In this document: positions 50,878-60,185 of the stretch, piece after piece | Layout of the letters: each line of letters opens with the position of its first letter | How positions within the stretch are numbered: the stretch's first letter is position 1 | Assembly: GCA_038318385.1 (NCBI GenBank) | Contig: JBBQCD010000011.1 | Coordinates: 24,296 to 88,295, forward strand | DNA: 64,000 bases | Direction of reading: 5' to 3' | Origin: Schlegelella_A sp038318385 | GTDB lineage: Bacteria > Pseudomonadota > Gammaproteobacteria > Burkholderiales > Burkholderiaceae_C | Notes under the pieces: generated by a model | The model's input: the letters and a program-made list of their open reading frames with translations, nothing else | Told to the model about the DNA's origin: nothing | Database searches by the model: none | Made by a program: the position numbers and the translations under genes

Positions 50878-51483
50878 ATGACGCCGTCGCCGGTCGAGTT
50901 CTACTTCGACTTCTCCTCTCCGTATTCGTACATCGCCTCCGAGTGGATCGAGGCGCTGGCGGCACGCCACGGCCGAACCGTCGCCTGGAAGGCGATCCTG
51001 CTCGGCGCCACCTTCCAGGCCGCCGAGTTGAAGAGTCCCGTCGCCCACCCGCTGAAGCGCGAGTACTCCTTGCTCGACTTCGAGCGCTCGGCACGCTTCG
51101 CCGGCGTGCCGTTGAAGATGCCGGAGAAGTTTCCGATCCCGACGCAGAACGCCGCCCGGATTTTCTGGTGGCTGCAGGAGCGCGCCGATGTGAGTGCCAG
51201 TCACTGGGCTCGTCACTGCCTGCGGGCCTACTTCGCGCGCGGCGTCGATCTCAGCGACGTCTCCGCGCTGAAGGAACTGGCGCAGGCCTTCGGCATCGAT
51301 GGGGCGGAAGCCGAAGCCGTCTGGAGCGAGCCGCGCTGGAAGGCGCGTCTGAAGGCGGCCAACGACGCGGCGATCGCGCTCGGCGTCTTCGGCGCACCGT
51401 TCTTCATCGTCGACGGCGAGCCTTTCTGGGGCAACGACCGCCGTGTCCAGATCGAGCGCTGGCTCGAGAAGGGGCCGTTCTGA
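50878..51483 (+). CDS. 2-hydroxychromene-2-carboxylate isomerase/DsbA-like protein
   Basis: A 201-residue thioredoxin-fold protein of the kappa-class GST group. FYFDFSSPYSYIASEWIE at the start has the serine that replaces the DsbA cysteine pair, and GVFGAPFFIVDGEPFWGNDR is the C-terminal signature. Family members use glutathione to isomerise ring-opened aromatic acids. The true substrate is unknown, and no naphthalene-type genes are nearby. The 227 bases after it (51484-51710) hold only a weak 41-codon frame at 51558-51683. Confidence 0.85.
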   Translation: MTPSPVEFYFDFSSPYSYIASEWIEALAARHGRTVAWKAILLGATFQAAELKSPVAHPLKREYSLLDFERSARFAGVPLKMPEKFPIPTQNAARIFWWLQERADVSASHWARHCLRAYFARGVDLSDVSALKELAQAFGIDGAEAEAVWSEPRWKARLKAANDAAIALGVFGAPFFIVDGEPFWGNDRRVQIERWLEKGPF

Positions 51484-51710
51484 GCCTCGGCGCCGATGTG
51501 CTCGTCCGGAGGGCCAGCCGGTGCGGCTCATCGCGCCATCGCGGCCAGCTCCACGCGATGCTGGCAGCCTCCGCGGTCGCCGCGCCGCAGCTCGTCGAAT
51601 TCCCGATGACCGGCGAAGCCCCGCTGCGCGCCGCCGACCTGCAGGCGCTCAGCTGGCGCGAGGACGAACTCTTCGGCCGTTGACAGGTCGCGCCGCTATC
51701 CTTGTCAACC

Positions 51711-53333
51711 ATGCCCGCCCTCGCTTCCAAGCTCGCCCCGCGCTCCGACGATTTCAAGGCCAATGCCGTCGCGATGCGGGCGCTCGTCGACGACCTGCAC
51801 GTCAAGCTTTTGCAGATCGCACAGGGAGGTGGCGACGCGGCTCGCGCCAAGCACGTCGCCCGCGGCAAGCTGCCGCCGCGCGAGCGCGTCGAGATGCTGC
51901 TCGACCCGGATGCGCCGTTCCTGGAGATCGCCCCGCTCGCGGCGCTGGGCATGTACCCCGAGAAGGACGGGCGCGACGCCGCTCCGGGCGCCGGCCTGAT
52001 CGCCGGCATCGGCCGGGTCTCGGGTGTCGAGTGCATGGTCGTGTGCAACGACGCGACCGTCAAGGGCGGCACCTACTACCCGATGACGGTGAAGAAGCAC
52101 CTGCGGGCGCAGGAGATCGCGCAGCAGAACCGGCTCCCGTGCATCTACCTGGTCGACTCCGGCGGCGCCAACCTGCCGAACCAGGACGATGTCTTCCCGG
52201 ATCGCGAGCACTTCGGCCGCATCTTCTTCAACCAGGCCACCATGAGCGCGCAGGGGATCGCCCAGATCGCGGTGGTGATGGGTTCGTGCACCGCGGGCGG
52301 CGCCTACATGCCGGCGATGAGCGACGAGTCGATCATCGTCAGGAATCAGGGCACGATCTTCCTCGCCGGCCCGCCGCTGGTGAAGGCGGCGATCGGCGAG
52401 GTCGTCAGCGCCGAGGATCTCGGCGGCGGCGACGTCCACACGCGGCTTTCCGGCGTGGCCGACCACCTCGCGCAGAACGACACCCACGCGCTCGCGCTCG
52501 CCCGCGCCGTCGTCGCCAACCTGAACTGGCGCAAGGCGCACGCCATGCAGTGCCTCCCGCCGCGTCCGCCGCTCTTCGAGGCGCGTGAACTGCACGGCGT
52601 CATCCCCATCGACACGAGGAAGCCCTACGACGTCCGCGAGATCATCGCCCGCATCGTCGACGCCTCCGAGTTCGACGAGTTCAAGGCGCGCTACGGCACG
52701 ACGCTGGTCACCGGGTTCGCGCACATCGAGGGCATGCCGGTGGGCATCGTCGCCAACAACGGCGTGCTGTTCTCCGAGTCGGCGCAGAAGGGCGCGCACT
52801 TCATCGAGCTGTGCTGCCAGCGCAAGGTGCCGCTGGTCTTCTTCCAGAAAATCACCGGCTTCATGGTCGGGCGCAAATACGAGGCCGAGGGCATCGCCAA
52901 GCACGGCGCGAAGATGGTGCCCGCGGTCTCGACCGCGCAGGTGCCGAAATTCACCGTCATCATCGGCGGCTCCTTCGGCGCCGGGAACTACGGCATGTGC
53001 GGGCGCGCCTATTCGCCCCGCTTCCTGTGGATGTGGCCGAACGCGCGCATCGGCGTGATGGGCGGTGAGCAGGCGGCCAGTGTGCTGGCAACGGTGCGGC
53101 GCGACGGCATCGAGTCGCGTGGCGGCAGCTGGAGCGCAGCCGAGGAGGCCGCGTTCCGCCAGCCGATCCTCGACCAGTTCGAGGTCCAGGCCCATCCTTA
53201 CTTCGCCAGCGCCCGGCTCTGGGACGACGGCGTCATCGACCCTGCCGACACCCGCCGCGTGCTCGCGCTGGCGATCTCGGCGAGCCTGAACGCGCCGATC
53301 GGCGAGCCGAAGTTCGGCGTCTTCCGGATGTGA
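51711..53333 (+). CDS. liuB: 3-methylcrotonyl-CoA carboxylase beta subunit
   Basis: Carboxyltransferase that makes 3-methylglutaconyl-CoA from 3-methylcrotonyl-CoA with biotin supplied by LiuD. 540 residues, with VDSGGANLPNQDDVFPDREHFGRIF and MGGEQAASVLATVRRD, both typical of MCC-beta. ATG 51711 is preceded by TATCCT only 8 bases upstream, and TTGACA lies at 51680-51685; the spacing is too short for a normal promoter, so its start point is unclear. The last bases overlap the next dehydrogenase. Confidence 0.95.
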   Translation: MPALASKLAPRSDDFKANAVAMRALVDDLHVKLLQIAQGGGDAARAKHVARGKLPPRERVEMLLDPDAPFLEIAPLAALGMYPEKDGRDAAPGAGLIAGIGRVSGVECMVVCNDATVKGGTYYPMTVKKHLRAQEIAQQNRLPCIYLVDSGGANLPNQDDVFPDREHFGRIFFNQATMSAQGIAQIAVVMGSCTAGGAYMPAMSDESIIVRNQGTIFLAGPPLVKAAIGEVVSAEDLGGGDVHTRLSGVADHLAQNDTHALALARAVVANLNWRKAHAMQCLPPRPPLFEARELHGVIPIDTRKPYDVREIIARIVDASEFDEFKARYGTTLVTGFAHIEGMPVGIVANNGVLFSESAQKGAHFIELCCQRKVPLVFFQKITGFMVGRKYEAEGIAKHGAKMVPAVSTAQVPKFTVIIGGSFGAGNYGMCGRAYSPRFLWMWPNARIGVMGGEQAASVLATVRRDGIESRGGSWSAAEEAAFRQPILDQFEVQAHPYFASARLWDDGVIDPADTRRVLALAISASLNAPIGEPKFGVFRM

Positions 53334-54484
53334 GCGGTTCGGACGCTGGCATGGACAACGTCTACCGGACCCCGGAACACGAGTTGCTGCGCGACCAGGT
53401 GGCGCGTTTCGTCACCCGCGAGGTCGAGCCGCACGCGCTGGCCTGGGAGGACGCCGGCTGCACGCCCCGCGAGGTCCTGCGCAAGATGGGCGAGGCGGGG
53501 ATGCTGGGCCTGATGTACGACAGCGAATACGGCGGCGCCGAGGCCGACGCCTTGACCAACCTGGTCTTCGCCGAGGCGCTGTCGCAGTCGACGTTTGGCG
53601 GTTTCATCATCACCGTGCTGGTTCACACCGACATGGCGAGCCCGCACCTGCACCATGCCGGCACGCCGGCGCAGAAGGCGAAGTACATGCCCGACGTGGT
53701 GGCGGGGCGCACCGTGACTGCGGTCGGCATCACCGAGCCCGGTGCCGGCTCCGACGTCGCCGGCATCCGCACCCGGGCCGTCCGCGACGGCGATCAGTGG
53801 GTGCTGAACGGCACCAAGCTCTTCATCACCAACGGCGTCCACGCCGACCTGTACTTCATCGCCGCGAAGACCACGACGGCGCGCCACGGCATGTCGATGT
53901 TCATCGTCGAGAAGGGCACGCCGGGCTTTTCGGTCGGCCGGGCGCTGAAGAAGTCGGGCTGGCTTTCGTCCGACACCGCCGAGCTCGTGCTCGAGAACTG
54001 CCGCATCCCGGCCGCCAATTTGCTCGGCGAGGAGAACAAGGGCTTCTACTCGGTGATGAAGAATTTCCAGACCGAGCGCATCGCCCTGGCGGCGATGGCC
54101 GTCGGCCATGCGACCCAGGCGCTGCGGTTGACGCTGGACTACGTGCGCGAGCGCCAGGCCTTCGGCGCCAGCCTGTTCGACAAGCAGGTCGTGCGCCAGC
54201 GCCTGGCGATGCTCGACGCGAAGACGCGCGCCGCGCGCGCCTTCACCTACCACTGCGCATGGCGCGTCACCCAGGGCCAGGACGTGGTGCAGGAAGTGTC
54301 GATGCTCAAGGCGCTGACCGGCGAGCTCGTCAACGAGGTCGTGCAGTCGTGCCAGCAGTTCCATGGCGGCATGGGCTACATGCGCGACACCGCCATCGAG
54401 CGCCTCTGGCGCGACGCCCGCGTGCTGGCGATCGGCGGCGGCGCCACCGAGGTGATGCTCGACGAGGTCGCCAAGAGGTACTAG
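53330..54484 (+). CDS. Acyl-CoA dehydrogenase
   Basis: A 384-residue FAD dehydrogenase. GITEPGAGSDVAGIRTRA and TKLFITNGVHADL are present. Where short-chain enzymes carry Glu near the C-terminus this one reads IGGGATEVML, so the base is probably the Glu in FQTERIALAAM, as in isovaleryl- and long-chain enzymes. The start is GTG overlapping the liuB stop; an ATG at 53351 (MDNVYRTPEHELL) is an alternative. Its place inside the leucine cluster suggests a branched or 3-methyl substrate such as citronellyl-CoA, but this is a guess. Confidence 0.88.
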   Translation: MSGSDAGMDNVYRTPEHELLRDQVARFVTREVEPHALAWEDAGCTPREVLRKMGEAGMLGLMYDSEYGGAEADALTNLVFAEALSQSTFGGFIITVLVHTDMASPHLHHAGTPAQKAKYMPDVVAGRTVTAVGITEPGAGSDVAGIRTRAVRDGDQWVLNGTKLFITNGVHADLYFIAAKTTTARHGMSMFIVEKGTPGFSVGRALKKSGWLSSDTAELVLENCRIPAANLLGEENKGFYSVMKNFQTERIALAAMAVGHATQALRLTLDYVRERQAFGASLFDKQVVRQRLAMLDAKTRAARAFTYHCAWRVTQGQDVVQEVSMLKALTGELVNEVVQSCQQFHGGMGYMRDTAIERLWRDARVLAIGGGATEVMLDEVAKRY

Positions 54485-54485
54485 C

Positions 54486-55046
54486 GTGGACCGCGAAGCC
54501 GCACCCCCGCCTTCCTGGCAGAGCCACTTCTCGACGCTCGCGCGCTACGGCGAGTGGGCGACGGCGCGGCTCTACGAGCACGTCGACCGCCTCTCGGACG
54601 ACGACTACCGGCGCGCTGCCGGGCTCTTCTTCGGCAGCGTCCACGCCACCCTGAACCACCTGCTGGTGGCCGAGCACGAGCTCTGGTACGTGCGCTTCGA
54701 GACGGGTATCTCGAACCGGATCGCCCTCGATGCGGAACTCGAGCCCGATCGCGCCCGCCTGCGGCGCCGCCTGCTCGACGGCGCGGCACGCTGGGAGCCG
54801 TTGATCCGGTCATGGGCACCTGCGCGCTTCGCCGGGCGGCTCGACTACGTGACGACGCGCGGGGTGCCGCAGTCGCTGCCGTTCGTGGCGACGCTCACGC
54901 ACGTCTTCAACCACGGCACCCATCACCGCGGCCAGGTGACCGCGGCGCTGACCGCGATGGGGCAGCCGTGCCCCGAGCTCGATCTGGTTTGGATGCTGCA
55001 GGCCGAGGCGCGCGACGAGAGCCCTGGCGGGGAGACAAAGGCATGA
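54486..55046 (+). CDS. DinB family protein
   Basis: A 186-residue four-helix-bundle protein of the DinB/YfiT type. Three His ligands for a metal are visible: one in ATLNHLL and two in FNHGTHHRGQV. Family members include thiol-transferases and nucleases, and the reaction here is unknown. The start is GTG one base after the dehydrogenase stop. It overlaps liuC by 4 bases, so it is inside the liu operon. The role in that setting is unclear. Confidence 0.85.
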   Translation: MDREAAPPPSWQSHFSTLARYGEWATARLYEHVDRLSDDDYRRAAGLFFGSVHATLNHLLVAEHELWYVRFETGISNRIALDAELEPDRARLRRRLLDGAARWEPLIRSWAPARFAGRLDYVTTRGVPQSLPFVATLTHVFNHGTHHRGQVTAALTAMGQPCPELDLVWMLQAEARDESPGGETKA

Positions 55047-55834
55047 ACGAGGTGCTGCAGGTCGAGCGCGCCGGACCGGTGGCCCGCGTCTGGCTGAACC
55101 GGCCGGAGATGCGCAATGCTTTCAACGAGACCTCCATCGCCGAGCTGGCACGGGTCTTCCAAGGCTTTGCGCACGATGATGCACTGCGCGTCGTCGTCCT
55201 CGGCGGTCGCGGCAAGGCCTTCTGCGCCGGCGCCGATCTCGGCTGGATGAAGACGATGGCCGGCTACACCTGGGAGCAGAACCGTGCCGACGCCCAGGCG
55301 CTTGCCGACATGCTCTCGACGGTCTACAGCTGTCCGGTACCGGTCGTCGGCCGCATCCACGGGGACTGCTATGCCGGCGGCGTCGGCCTGGCGGCGGTCT
55401 GCGACATCCTCGTCGCCGCCGACGCGGCCACCTTCTGCCTCAGCGAGTCCCGGCTCGGCCTGCTGCCGGCGACGATCAGCCCCTACGTGATCCGCGCGCT
55501 CGGCGAGCAGGCCTCGCGGCGCTACTTCGCGACCGCCGAACGTTTCGATGCCGCACGCGCGCAGGCGCTCGGCTTCGTCCACGAACGGTGCTCGGCCGAC
55601 GCTCTCGACGCGACAGTCGACGCGCTGGTCGCCACGCTGGAGGCCAACGGCCCGATGGCCACGCGCGCCTGCAAGCGCCTCGTCCAGGATGTCGCCGGCC
55701 TGCCGCTGACCCCGGAGTTGCGCGCCGAGACGGCGCGCCGCATCGCCGACATCCGTGCCAGCGCCGAAGGCCGCGAGGGCGTGCAGAGCTTCCTGCAGAA
55801 GCGCAAGCCGGCCTGGCTGCTGCCGGACGCATGA
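55043..55834 (+). CDS. liuC: Methylglutaconyl-CoA hydratase
   Basis: Hydrates 3-methylglutaconyl-CoA to HMG-CoA in leucine breakdown. 263 residues of crotonase fold. CAGADLGWMKTMA is the oxyanion-hole segment; GADL-WM is typical of AUH/LiuC enzymes. GLAAVCDILVA and SESRLGLLPATISPYV carry the acid/base residues. GGGGAGA precedes the ATG. It overlaps the DinB gene. Confidence 0.9.
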   Translation: MNEVLQVERAGPVARVWLNRPEMRNAFNETSIAELARVFQGFAHDDALRVVVLGGRGKAFCAGADLGWMKTMAGYTWEQNRADAQALADMLSTVYSCPVPVVGRIHGDCYAGGVGLAAVCDILVAADAATFCLSESRLGLLPATISPYVIRALGEQASRRYFATAERFDAARAQALGFVHERCSADALDATVDALVATLEANGPMATRACKRLVQDVAGLPLTPELRAETARRIADIRASAEGREGVQSFLQKRKPAWLLPDA

Positions 55835-55853
55835 CCCGCCGCAGCGCCGCGCC

Positions 55854-56471
55854 GTGAACGCCGACACCACGCAGTTGCTGGCCATCGCCGCCGCGCTCGG
55901 CTGGGCGAGCGGCCTGCGCCTCTATGCGGTGCTGTTCATCACGGGCATGGCCGGGTACCTCGGCTGGGTCGATCTGCCGGAGGGGCTGCACCTGTTGCAA
56001 CGCCCGTGGATGCTCGGCGCCAGCGGGCTGATGCTGGCGCTGGAATTCTTCGCCGACAAGATCCCCGGTTTCGACACGCTCTGGGACATGGTCCACACGG
56101 TCGTGCGCATCCCCGCAGGCGCGGCGCTGGCAGCCGCGGTCTTCGGCGCCGACCAGGCGAGCTGGTCGATGGCGGCGGCGCTCCTCGGCGGCTCGCTGGC
56201 CGCCACCGCCCACGTCGCCAAGGCGACGACGCGCGCTGCTGCGAACACCTCGCCGGAACCGTTCTCCAACCTCGGCCTGTCGCTGCTCGGCGACGCGACG
56301 GTGCCCGCAACCCTCTGGCTCGCCTTCACGCATCCGCTGCTGGCGCTCGTCGCGATCGCCCTGGCGACGCTGGCCATGCTGTTCACCATCGTCGTCCTGG
56401 CGCGCTTCCTGCGCGCGTTGTGGGCACGGCTGCGCGGCGCCCGTCGCGACGACGTCGGCCAGCCGGTCTAG
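55854..56471 (+). CDS. DUF4126 membrane protein
   Basis: A 205-residue protein with about five to six hydrophobic helices. ALGWASGLRLYAVLFITGM and FEFFADKIPGFD-like residues (LEFFADKIPGFDTLWDM) are DUF4126 signatures. The start is GTG, 19 bases after liuC. The function is unknown. It may be an integral membrane protein co-expressed with the leucine genes by position only. Confidence 0.82.
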   Translation: MNADTTQLLAIAAALGWASGLRLYAVLFITGMAGYLGWVDLPEGLHLLQRPWMLGASGLMLALEFFADKIPGFDTLWDMVHTVVRIPAGAALAAAVFGADQASWSMAAALLGGSLAATAHVAKATTRAAANTSPEPFSNLGLSLLGDATVPATLWLAFTHPLLALVAIALATLAMLFTIVVLARFLRALWARLRGARRDDVGQPV

Positions 56472-56487
56472 GAGCGGCGGCACGCGC

Positions 56488-57162
56488 ATGTTCGTCGGCC
56501 ACTACAGCGCCAGCCTCGTCGCCCGGCGCGTCGCTCCCGAGTTGCCGATGTGGTCGCTGCTGCTCGCCGCTCAGCTCGTCGACGTTGCCTGGGCCGCCTT
56601 CGTGCTCACCGGCATCGAGCACCTGCGCATCGTCCCCGGCCACACCGCGACCAATCCGCTCGACCTCTACCACATGCCTTACACCCACAGCCTGCCCGCC
56701 GCGCTGTTGTGGGCGCTCGGCGCGGCGCTGCTGACCTTCGCCTGGATGCGTCGCACGCACGGCGCGGCGGCGTGGTGGCCCGCGACCGTCATCGGCGCGG
56801 TGGTGTTCTCGCACTGGCTGCTCGACCTGGTGGTGCACGTGCCCGACCTGCCGCTGTGGGACGACCACGCCAAGGTCGGGTTCGGCCTGTGGAACCACAT
56901 CGTCGCGGCGACGGTGCTCGAGCTCGCGCTGCTGATCGGTGCGGCCTTCTGGCTGCATGCAGACCGCAGCGCCTGGCGCCGGGCCGGCGGTCGGGCGCTC
57001 GGGGTCTTCGTCGGCGTGCTCGTTGTCTTCCATCTGGTGAACCTGTTCGGCCCGTCCCCGCCGTCGACCGCCGCTGTCGGCGCCGCCGGGCTCGTCGTCT
57101 ACCTTCTCGTCGCCGGCATCGGCTATTGGCTCGAGCGGCGTGCCGCCGCCGCAACCTCCTGA
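56488..57162 (+). CDS. Uncharacterised membrane protein with histidine motifs
   Basis: A 224-residue protein with about six hydrophobic segments. The N-terminus MFVGHYSASLVARRVAPELP and later PYTHSLPAALLW and SHWLLDLVVHVPDLP resemble a conserved membrane family, related to YdjM-like predicted metal-dependent hydrolases. His residues in HYS, YTHS, and SHW could bind metal. No reaction is known. It lies 16 bases after the DUF4126 gene and 15 before liuD. Confidence 0.78.
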   Translation: MFVGHYSASLVARRVAPELPMWSLLLAAQLVDVAWAAFVLTGIEHLRIVPGHTATNPLDLYHMPYTHSLPAALLWALGAALLTFAWMRRTHGAAAWWPATVIGAVVFSHWLLDLVVHVPDLPLWDDHAKVGFGLWNHIVAATVLELALLIGAAFWLHADRSAWRRAGGRALGVFVGVLVVFHLVNLFGPSPPSTAAVGAAGLVVYLLVAGIGYWLERRAAAATS

Positions 57163-57177
57163 AGGCTCTGGCATCCC

Positions 57178-59193
57178 ATGTTCAAGAAGATCCTGATCGC
57201 CAACCGTGGCGAAATCGCGTGCCGGGTGGCCGCCACCGCGCGCCGCCTCGGCATCCGCACGGTCGCGGTGTATTCCGATGCCGACGCCCGTGCCAAGCAC
57301 GTCCTGGCTTGCGACGAGGCGGTGCGGATCGGCCCGGCTGCGCCGAAGGAGAGCTACTTGCGGGCCGATCGCATCGTCGCGGCGGCGCTGGCGTCCGGCG
57401 CCGAAGCCGTTCATCCGGGCTACGGCTTCCTGAGCGAGAACGAGGACTTCGCCCAGGCCTGCGCCGACGCCGGCCTGGTCTTCATCGGCCCGCCGCCGGC
57501 GGCGATTCGCGCGATGGGCCTGAAGGCTGCCGCCAAGGATCTGATGCACAAGGCCGGCGTGCCGCTGGTGCCGGGCTACCACGGCGTTGACCAGGACCCG
57601 GCGCTGCTCAAGCGCGAGGCCACCCGGATCGGCTATCCGGTGCTGATCAAGGCGAGTGCGGGCGGCGGCGGCAAGGGCATGCGCATCGTCGCCGCGGCCG
57701 AAGCCTTCGACGCCGCCCTCGCCTCCTGCAAGCGCGAAGCGACGAACAGCTTCGGCGACGATGCCGTCCTGGTGGAGCGCTACGTCACCCGGCCGCGGCA
57801 CATCGAGATCCAGCTCTTCGCCGACAGCCAAGGCCACTGCGTCTTCCTGTTCGAACGCGACTGCTCGGTGCAGCGGCGCCACCAGAAGGTGCTCGAGGAA
57901 GCGCCGGCGCCGGGCATCAGCGCCGAGCGGCGACGCGAGATGGGCGAGGCCGCGGTCGCCGCGGCCCGCGCCGTCGGCTATGTCGGCGCCGGCACGGTCG
58001 AGTTCATCGCCGAGCCGGTCGAGGCGAGCGGCTCGGCACCGGCCGACCTGCGCTTCTTCTTCATGGAGATGAACACGCGGCTGCAGGTCGAGCACCCGGT
58101 GACCGAAGCGATCACCGGCCTCGATCTGGTCGAGTGGCAGCTGCGCATCGCCGCCGGCGAGGCGCTGCCGCTGACGCAGGAAGACTTGCGCATCGACGGT
58201 CACGCCATCGAGGCGCGGATCTCGGCCGAGAACCCGGAGGCGGGCTTCCTGCCGGCCACGGGGCGGCTCGAGGTGTATCGGCTTCCAGACGCGGTGGAGT
58301 TCGCGCGCGGCCCGGTGCGCATCGACGGCGGCGTGCGCGAGGGTGACACGATCACGCCGCACTACGACCCGATGGTCGCCAAGCTGATCGTCTGGGGCGC
58401 GGATCGCGCCCAGGCGCTGGCCCGACTCGATGCCGCGCTGGCGGCGACGCACATCGTCGGCATCCACACCAATGTCGCGTTCCTGCGCCGCGTCATCGCC
58501 AGCCCGTCGTTCGCCCAGGCCGATCTCGACACCGCGCTGATCGAACGCGAGCGCGAGCGCCTGTTCAAGCAGCCGGGCCTTCCGCTGGAGGTCGCCGCCG
58601 CCGGCGTCGTCGCCCATGCGCTGGCCGCCGAGCAGCGCCTCGAAGCCGCCGACCCCTGGTCGCGGCGCGACGGCTGGCGCCTGCACGGCAGCGCGCTGAG
58701 ACGCTTCGACATCGAGGCCGACGGCGCCCACCACGTCTTCACCCTCGAGCGCCAGCGCAACGGCGTGCAACGGCTGGTCCGCGGCGACGAGCACTGGTCC
58801 TTCAGCACCGTCGCGCGCGATGCGGACACGCACGATGTCGTCCTCGGCGAACGCCGCTTCGCATTGACGGTCTATGTCACCGGGCAGAAGGTCAGCATCT
58901 TCACGGCCGATGGCTCGGCGGTCGTCGACGAGATCGATCCCATCGCCCATGCCGGCGAGGGCGCGGTCGAAGGCGGCCGCCTGACCGCGCCGATGCCGGG
59001 GAAGGTGATCGCCTTTCTCGCCCAGCCCGGGGACAAGGTCGCGCTCGGCCAGGCGCTGGCGGTGATGGAGGCGATGAAGATGGAGCACACGATCAGTGCG
59101 CCGCGCGCCGGCACGGTGGGCGAACTGCTCTATGCCGTCGGGGACCAGGTCGACGAGGGCGGCGAGTTGCTGCGACTCGTGGCAGAGTCCTGA
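57178..59193 (+). CDS. liuD: 3-methylcrotonyl-CoA carboxylase alpha subunit (biotin carboxylase and carrier)
   Basis: A 671-residue biotin-dependent enzyme. Residues 1-450 are biotin carboxylase (KILIANRGEIACRV, KASAGGGGKGMRIV, EMNTRLQVEHPVTE); the C-terminal 70 residues are the biotin carrier with EAMKMEH and biotin on Lys634. With LiuB it carboxylates 3-methylcrotonyl-CoA. It is the only biotin carboxylase in the window and could also charge the carrier-transferase fusion at 11404. Confidence 0.96.
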   Translation: MFKKILIANRGEIACRVAATARRLGIRTVAVYSDADARAKHVLACDEAVRIGPAAPKESYLRADRIVAAALASGAEAVHPGYGFLSENEDFAQACADAGLVFIGPPPAAIRAMGLKAAAKDLMHKAGVPLVPGYHGVDQDPALLKREATRIGYPVLIKASAGGGGKGMRIVAAAEAFDAALASCKREATNSFGDDAVLVERYVTRPRHIEIQLFADSQGHCVFLFERDCSVQRRHQKVLEEAPAPGISAERRREMGEAAVAAARAVGYVGAGTVEFIAEPVEASGSAPADLRFFFMEMNTRLQVEHPVTEAITGLDLVEWQLRIAAGEALPLTQEDLRIDGHAIEARISAENPEAGFLPATGRLEVYRLPDAVEFARGPVRIDGGVREGDTITPHYDPMVAKLIVWGADRAQALARLDAALAATHIVGIHTNVAFLRRVIASPSFAQADLDTALIERERERLFKQPGLPLEVAAAGVVAHALAAEQRLEAADPWSRRDGWRLHGSALRRFDIEADGAHHVFTLERQRNGVQRLVRGDEHWSFSTVARDADTHDVVLGERRFALTVYVTGQKVSIFTADGSAVVDEIDPIAHAGEGAVEGGRLTAPMPGKVIAFLAQPGDKVALGQALAVMEAMKMEHTISAPRAGTVGELLYAVGDQVDEGGELLRLVAES

Positions 59194-59227
59194 GTTGCGG
59201 CCACCACGGCCATACGGAGGATCCGCC

Positions 59228-60184
59228 ATGCTGCCATCCAGAGTCACCCTCGTCGACGTCGGCCCGCGCGATGGCCTGCAGAACGAGAAGGAGCCGGTCA
59301 CCACGGCGCAGAAGGTCGAGCTCGTCCACCGCCTGCAGGCCGCCGGCCTGACCGAGATCGAGGTCACCAGCTTCGTCAGCCCCAAATGGGTGCCGCAGAT
59401 GGCCGACAACAGCGGCGTCATGGCCGCCATCGAGCGCCGACCCGGCGTGCGCTATTCGGTGCTGACGCCGAACATGAAGGGTTTCGAGGCCGCGCTCGCC
59501 TCCCGCCCCGACGAGATCGTGATCTTCGCAGCGGCGACCGAAGCCTTCAGCCAGCGCAACATCAACTGCTCGATCGAGGAATCGATCGAGCGCTTCGCAC
59601 CCGTCGTCACCGCGGCGCACGCCGCCGGCATCAAGGTGCGGTCGGCGGTCTCGTGCGCAGTCGGTTGCCCCTACCAGGGCGAGGTCAGCCCGGACGAGGT
59701 CGAGCGCGTCGTCGTCCTGCTCAAGGAGATCGGTACCGACCACGTCGGCATCGCCGACACCATCGGCGTCGGCACGCCGATCAAGGTGCAGGCGGCAATG
59801 GAACGCGCGCTGCGCCACTTCCCGCTGCACGAGGTCAGCGGCCATTTCCACGACACCTACGGCCAGGCGCTGGCCAACGTCTACGCCAGCCTCGAACTCG
59901 GCATCCATACCTTCGACGCCAGCGTCGCCGGTCTCGGTGGCTGCCCGTACGCCAAGGGCGCCACCGGCAACGTCGGCACCGAGGACGTGCTGTTCATGCT
60001 GCGCGGCCTCGGCATCGAGACCGGCGTCGACCTCGACCGGCTGGTCGATGCCGCGGCGTACATCTCCGAAGTGATCGGCCGTAAGCCGGTGTCGCGGACC
60101 GGCAGTGCGCTGCTGGCCAAGCGGGCAGCGGCCGAAGCCGAACGGGTCGCGGAGGCGGCGGCGTCGGTGATGGCGGCGGTCTGA
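59228..60184 (+). CDS. liuE: Hydroxymethylglutaryl-CoA lyase
   Basis: Last step of the leucine pathway, splitting HMG-CoA into acetoacetate and acetyl-CoA. 318 residues. DVGPRDGLQNE (Arg14, Asp15) and HFHDTYGQA bind the divalent metal and substrate; GLGGCPYAKGATGNVGTED is the HMG-CoA lyase signature with the active-site Cys. GGAGGA stands before the ATG. It closes the liu gene set. Confidence 0.96.
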   Translation: MLPSRVTLVDVGPRDGLQNEKEPVTTAQKVELVHRLQAAGLTEIEVTSFVSPKWVPQMADNSGVMAAIERRPGVRYSVLTPNMKGFEAALASRPDEIVIFAAATEAFSQRNINCSIEESIERFAPVVTAAHAAGIKVRSAVSCAVGCPYQGEVSPDEVERVVVLLKEIGTDHVGIADTIGVGTPIKVQAAMERALRHFPLHEVSGHFHDTYGQALANVYASLELGIHTFDASVAGLGGCPYAKGATGNVGTEDVLFMLRGLGIETGVDLDRLVDAAAYISEVIGRKPVSRTGSALLAKRAAAEAERVAEAAASVMAAV

Positions 60185-60185
60185 C

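Noticed and set aside
51558..51683. 41-codon frame (MLAASAVAAPQLVEF...) before liuB
   Set aside because: No ribosome site and no recognised family. It might be a remnant or a small protein, but the evidence is too thin.
56383..59430. Minus-strand frame of about 1000 codons opposite liuD
   Set aside because: Antisense shadow of liuD and its neighbours.
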